From Chloroflexi bacterium RBG_13_46_14 (GTDB taxonomy: Bacteria; Chloroflexota; Dehalococcoidia; Dehalococcoidales; UBA2162), in contig MGML01000185.1 in the NCBI GenBank assembly GCA_001796415.1, positions 973 to 7,643 on the forward strand: a DNA stretch of 6,671 nucleotides, in the 5' to 3' direction. Of this stretch, positions 5,893-6,671 are shown piece after piece (positions within the stretch are counted from its first letter, which is position 1; each line of letters opens with the position of its first letter). The translations under genes were made by a program, and so were the position numbers. The notes beneath the pieces were generated by a model. That model saw only the letters and a list, made by a program, of their open reading frames with translations, searched no databases and was not told the DNA's origin.

Positions 5893-6671
5893 GTGATTGA
5901 GGAAACCGTACTGAAAAGCTTTAGAGGCAAAAACGCTCTGGTTACCGGGGGAACGGGGATGATCGGCCGACAGATTGTTGACCTTTTAAACCAGGCCGGT
6001 GCCAATGTCGCCGTAGTTTCTCTGGATAAGATAAATATCAATGAGAAGGTAAACCATATCTTCGGTGACCTTACCAATTTTGAGTTATGCAAGGAAGTTA
6101 CCAGAGATATGGACTTTGTGTTTCATATTGCCGGTATCAAGGGTTCCATCGAGGTTACCAAGTCGAAACCAGCCAGTTTCTTCGTACCGCTCTTGATGTT
6201 CAACACCAATGTATTAGAAGCATGCAGGATTAACAAAGTTTCGAAAGTCGTCTATACAAGCTCGATAGGTGCCTACGCCAGCGCCGAGATTTTCAAAGAA
6301 AATGAGAACCTCGAAGGCGCCCCTATGGACATGTTCCCCGGCTGGGCGAAGCGTATGGCCGAGATGCAAATCCAGGCGTATAAAATCCAGTACAATCTGG
6401 ACAATTTCGCCGTGGTCAGGCCATGCAACGTTTACGGACCGGGGGATAATTTTGACCCGGATAACGCGATGGTCATTCCAACGCTGATGCAGCGTATATA
6501 TCGCCAAGAGGACCCCGTCGTAGTCTGGGGCGATGGCAGCGCCGTACGGGATTTCGCCTACAGCCGCGACGTCGCTGAAGGGGTAATTCTGGCCCTCTAC
6601 TACGGCACCGGGGGCGGTTTTGTCAATCTGGGCAGCGGCAAAGGCTATACGATTAAGGAACTCGTTGAAAA
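5893..6671 (+). CDS. GDP-L-fucose-synthase-like SDR lacking the catalytic tyrosine, 3' end outside window
   Basis: An open frame from GTG 5893 to the right edge gives 259 residues, with no stop. AAGGGG at 5881-5886 lies 6 bases before the GTG, and no in-frame start exists between it and TGA 5851. Rossmann motif G19-G-T-G22-M-I-G25; FHIAG at 77-81; Ser124 at the catalytic Ser/Thr position, four residues before Tyr128. The YxxxK region reads P149-G-W-A-K153-R: lysine kept, tyrosine replaced by proline (CCC 6337-6339). The substrate region RPCNVYGPGDNFDP, VIPTLMQR and VVVWGDGSAVRDF aligns with the SDR at 2850-3815, and both resemble GDP-fucose synthase. The cysteine and histidine used there for epimerisation are Gly126 and Met193 here. 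It is therefore a diverged paralogue whose chemistry is uncertain: reductase with a displaced general acid, non-redox sugar binder, or a partner of the other SDR. The missing part should be about 50-60 residues. Confidence 0.87.
   Translation, partial: MIEETVLKSFRGKNALVTGGTGMIGRQIVDLLNQAGANVAVVSLDKININEKVNHIFGDLTNFELCKEVTRDMDFVFHIAGIKGSIEVTKSKPASFFVPLLMFNTNVLEACRINKVSKVVYTSSIGAYASAEIFKENENLEGAPMDMFPGWAKRMAEMQIQAYKIQYNLDNFAVVRPCNVYGPGDNFDPDNAMVIPTLMQRIYRQEDPVVVWGDGSAVRDFAYSRDVAEGVILALYYGTGGGFVNLGSGKGYTIKELVE

Noticed and set aside
5850..5900. Possible 16-codon leader peptide from TTG 5850 behind AGAGGAG, overlapping the start of the last SDR
   Set aside because: The ribosome site would be only 2 bases from the TTG, and the peptide has no regulatory codon pattern.
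1..6671. CRISPR array, tRNA, insertion sequence or attachment site
   Set aside because: No regularly spaced repeat, cloverleaf-like segment, transposase frame or terminal inverted repeat was seen on reading either strand.

Overview
The window is a protein-coding stretch of a nucleotide-sugar biosynthesis cluster of the kind found in O-antigen, capsule or S-layer glycan loci. Every supported gene is on the + strand and they are tightly packed: two start/stop overlaps and otherwise short gaps, which suggests one operon that continues beyond both ends. There is no rRNA, tRNA, CRISPR array, transposase or phage gene. Good Shine-Dalgarno sites, GTG as well as ATG starts and a mid-range G+C (roughly one half by eye) say bacterium, or less likely archaeon. 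I see no marker that fixes the lineage; an environmental anaerobe such as a Chloroflexota or Desulfobacterota member is only a guess.

Layout: (1) 1-173, C-terminal end of an unrecognised protein. (2) 160-1155, an extended SDR close to GDP-mannose 4,6-dehydratase / GDP-4-keto-6-deoxymannose reductase. (3) 1190-1972 and (4) 1956-2831, the N- and C-terminal halves of a split, thiamine-diphosphate-dependent transketolase, overlapping by 17 bases. (5) 2850-3815, a GDP-fucose-synthase-like SDR. (6) 3865-5085, a DegT/DnrJ/EryC1/StrS-type PLP sugar aminotransferase. (7) 5128-5778, a GNAT acetyltransferase. (8) 5893 to the window end, a second GDP-fucose-synthase-like SDR, cut off by the window. The only non-coding stretches are about 30-115 bases long.

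How the genes may work together (inference): a 4,6-dehydratase-like SDR would create a 4-keto-6-deoxy nucleotide sugar, the fucose-synthase-like SDRs would epimerise or reduce it, the aminotransferase would put an amine on a keto carbon and the GNAT enzyme would acylate it. The split transketolase is the odd member. It may supply a sugar phosphate, for instance sedoheptulose 7-phosphate for a GDP-heptose whose 6-deoxy forms are made by GMD/Fcl-like enzymes, or it may move a two-carbon ketol unit onto a keto sugar to make a branched or chain-extended sugar. The sequence does not decide between these.

The most unusual direct observation is that the two fucose-synthase-like SDRs both have altered catalytic signatures, in complementary ways: the first keeps the Tyr but has Arg for the Lys (Y147/R151), the second keeps the Lys but has Pro where the Tyr should be (P149/K153).
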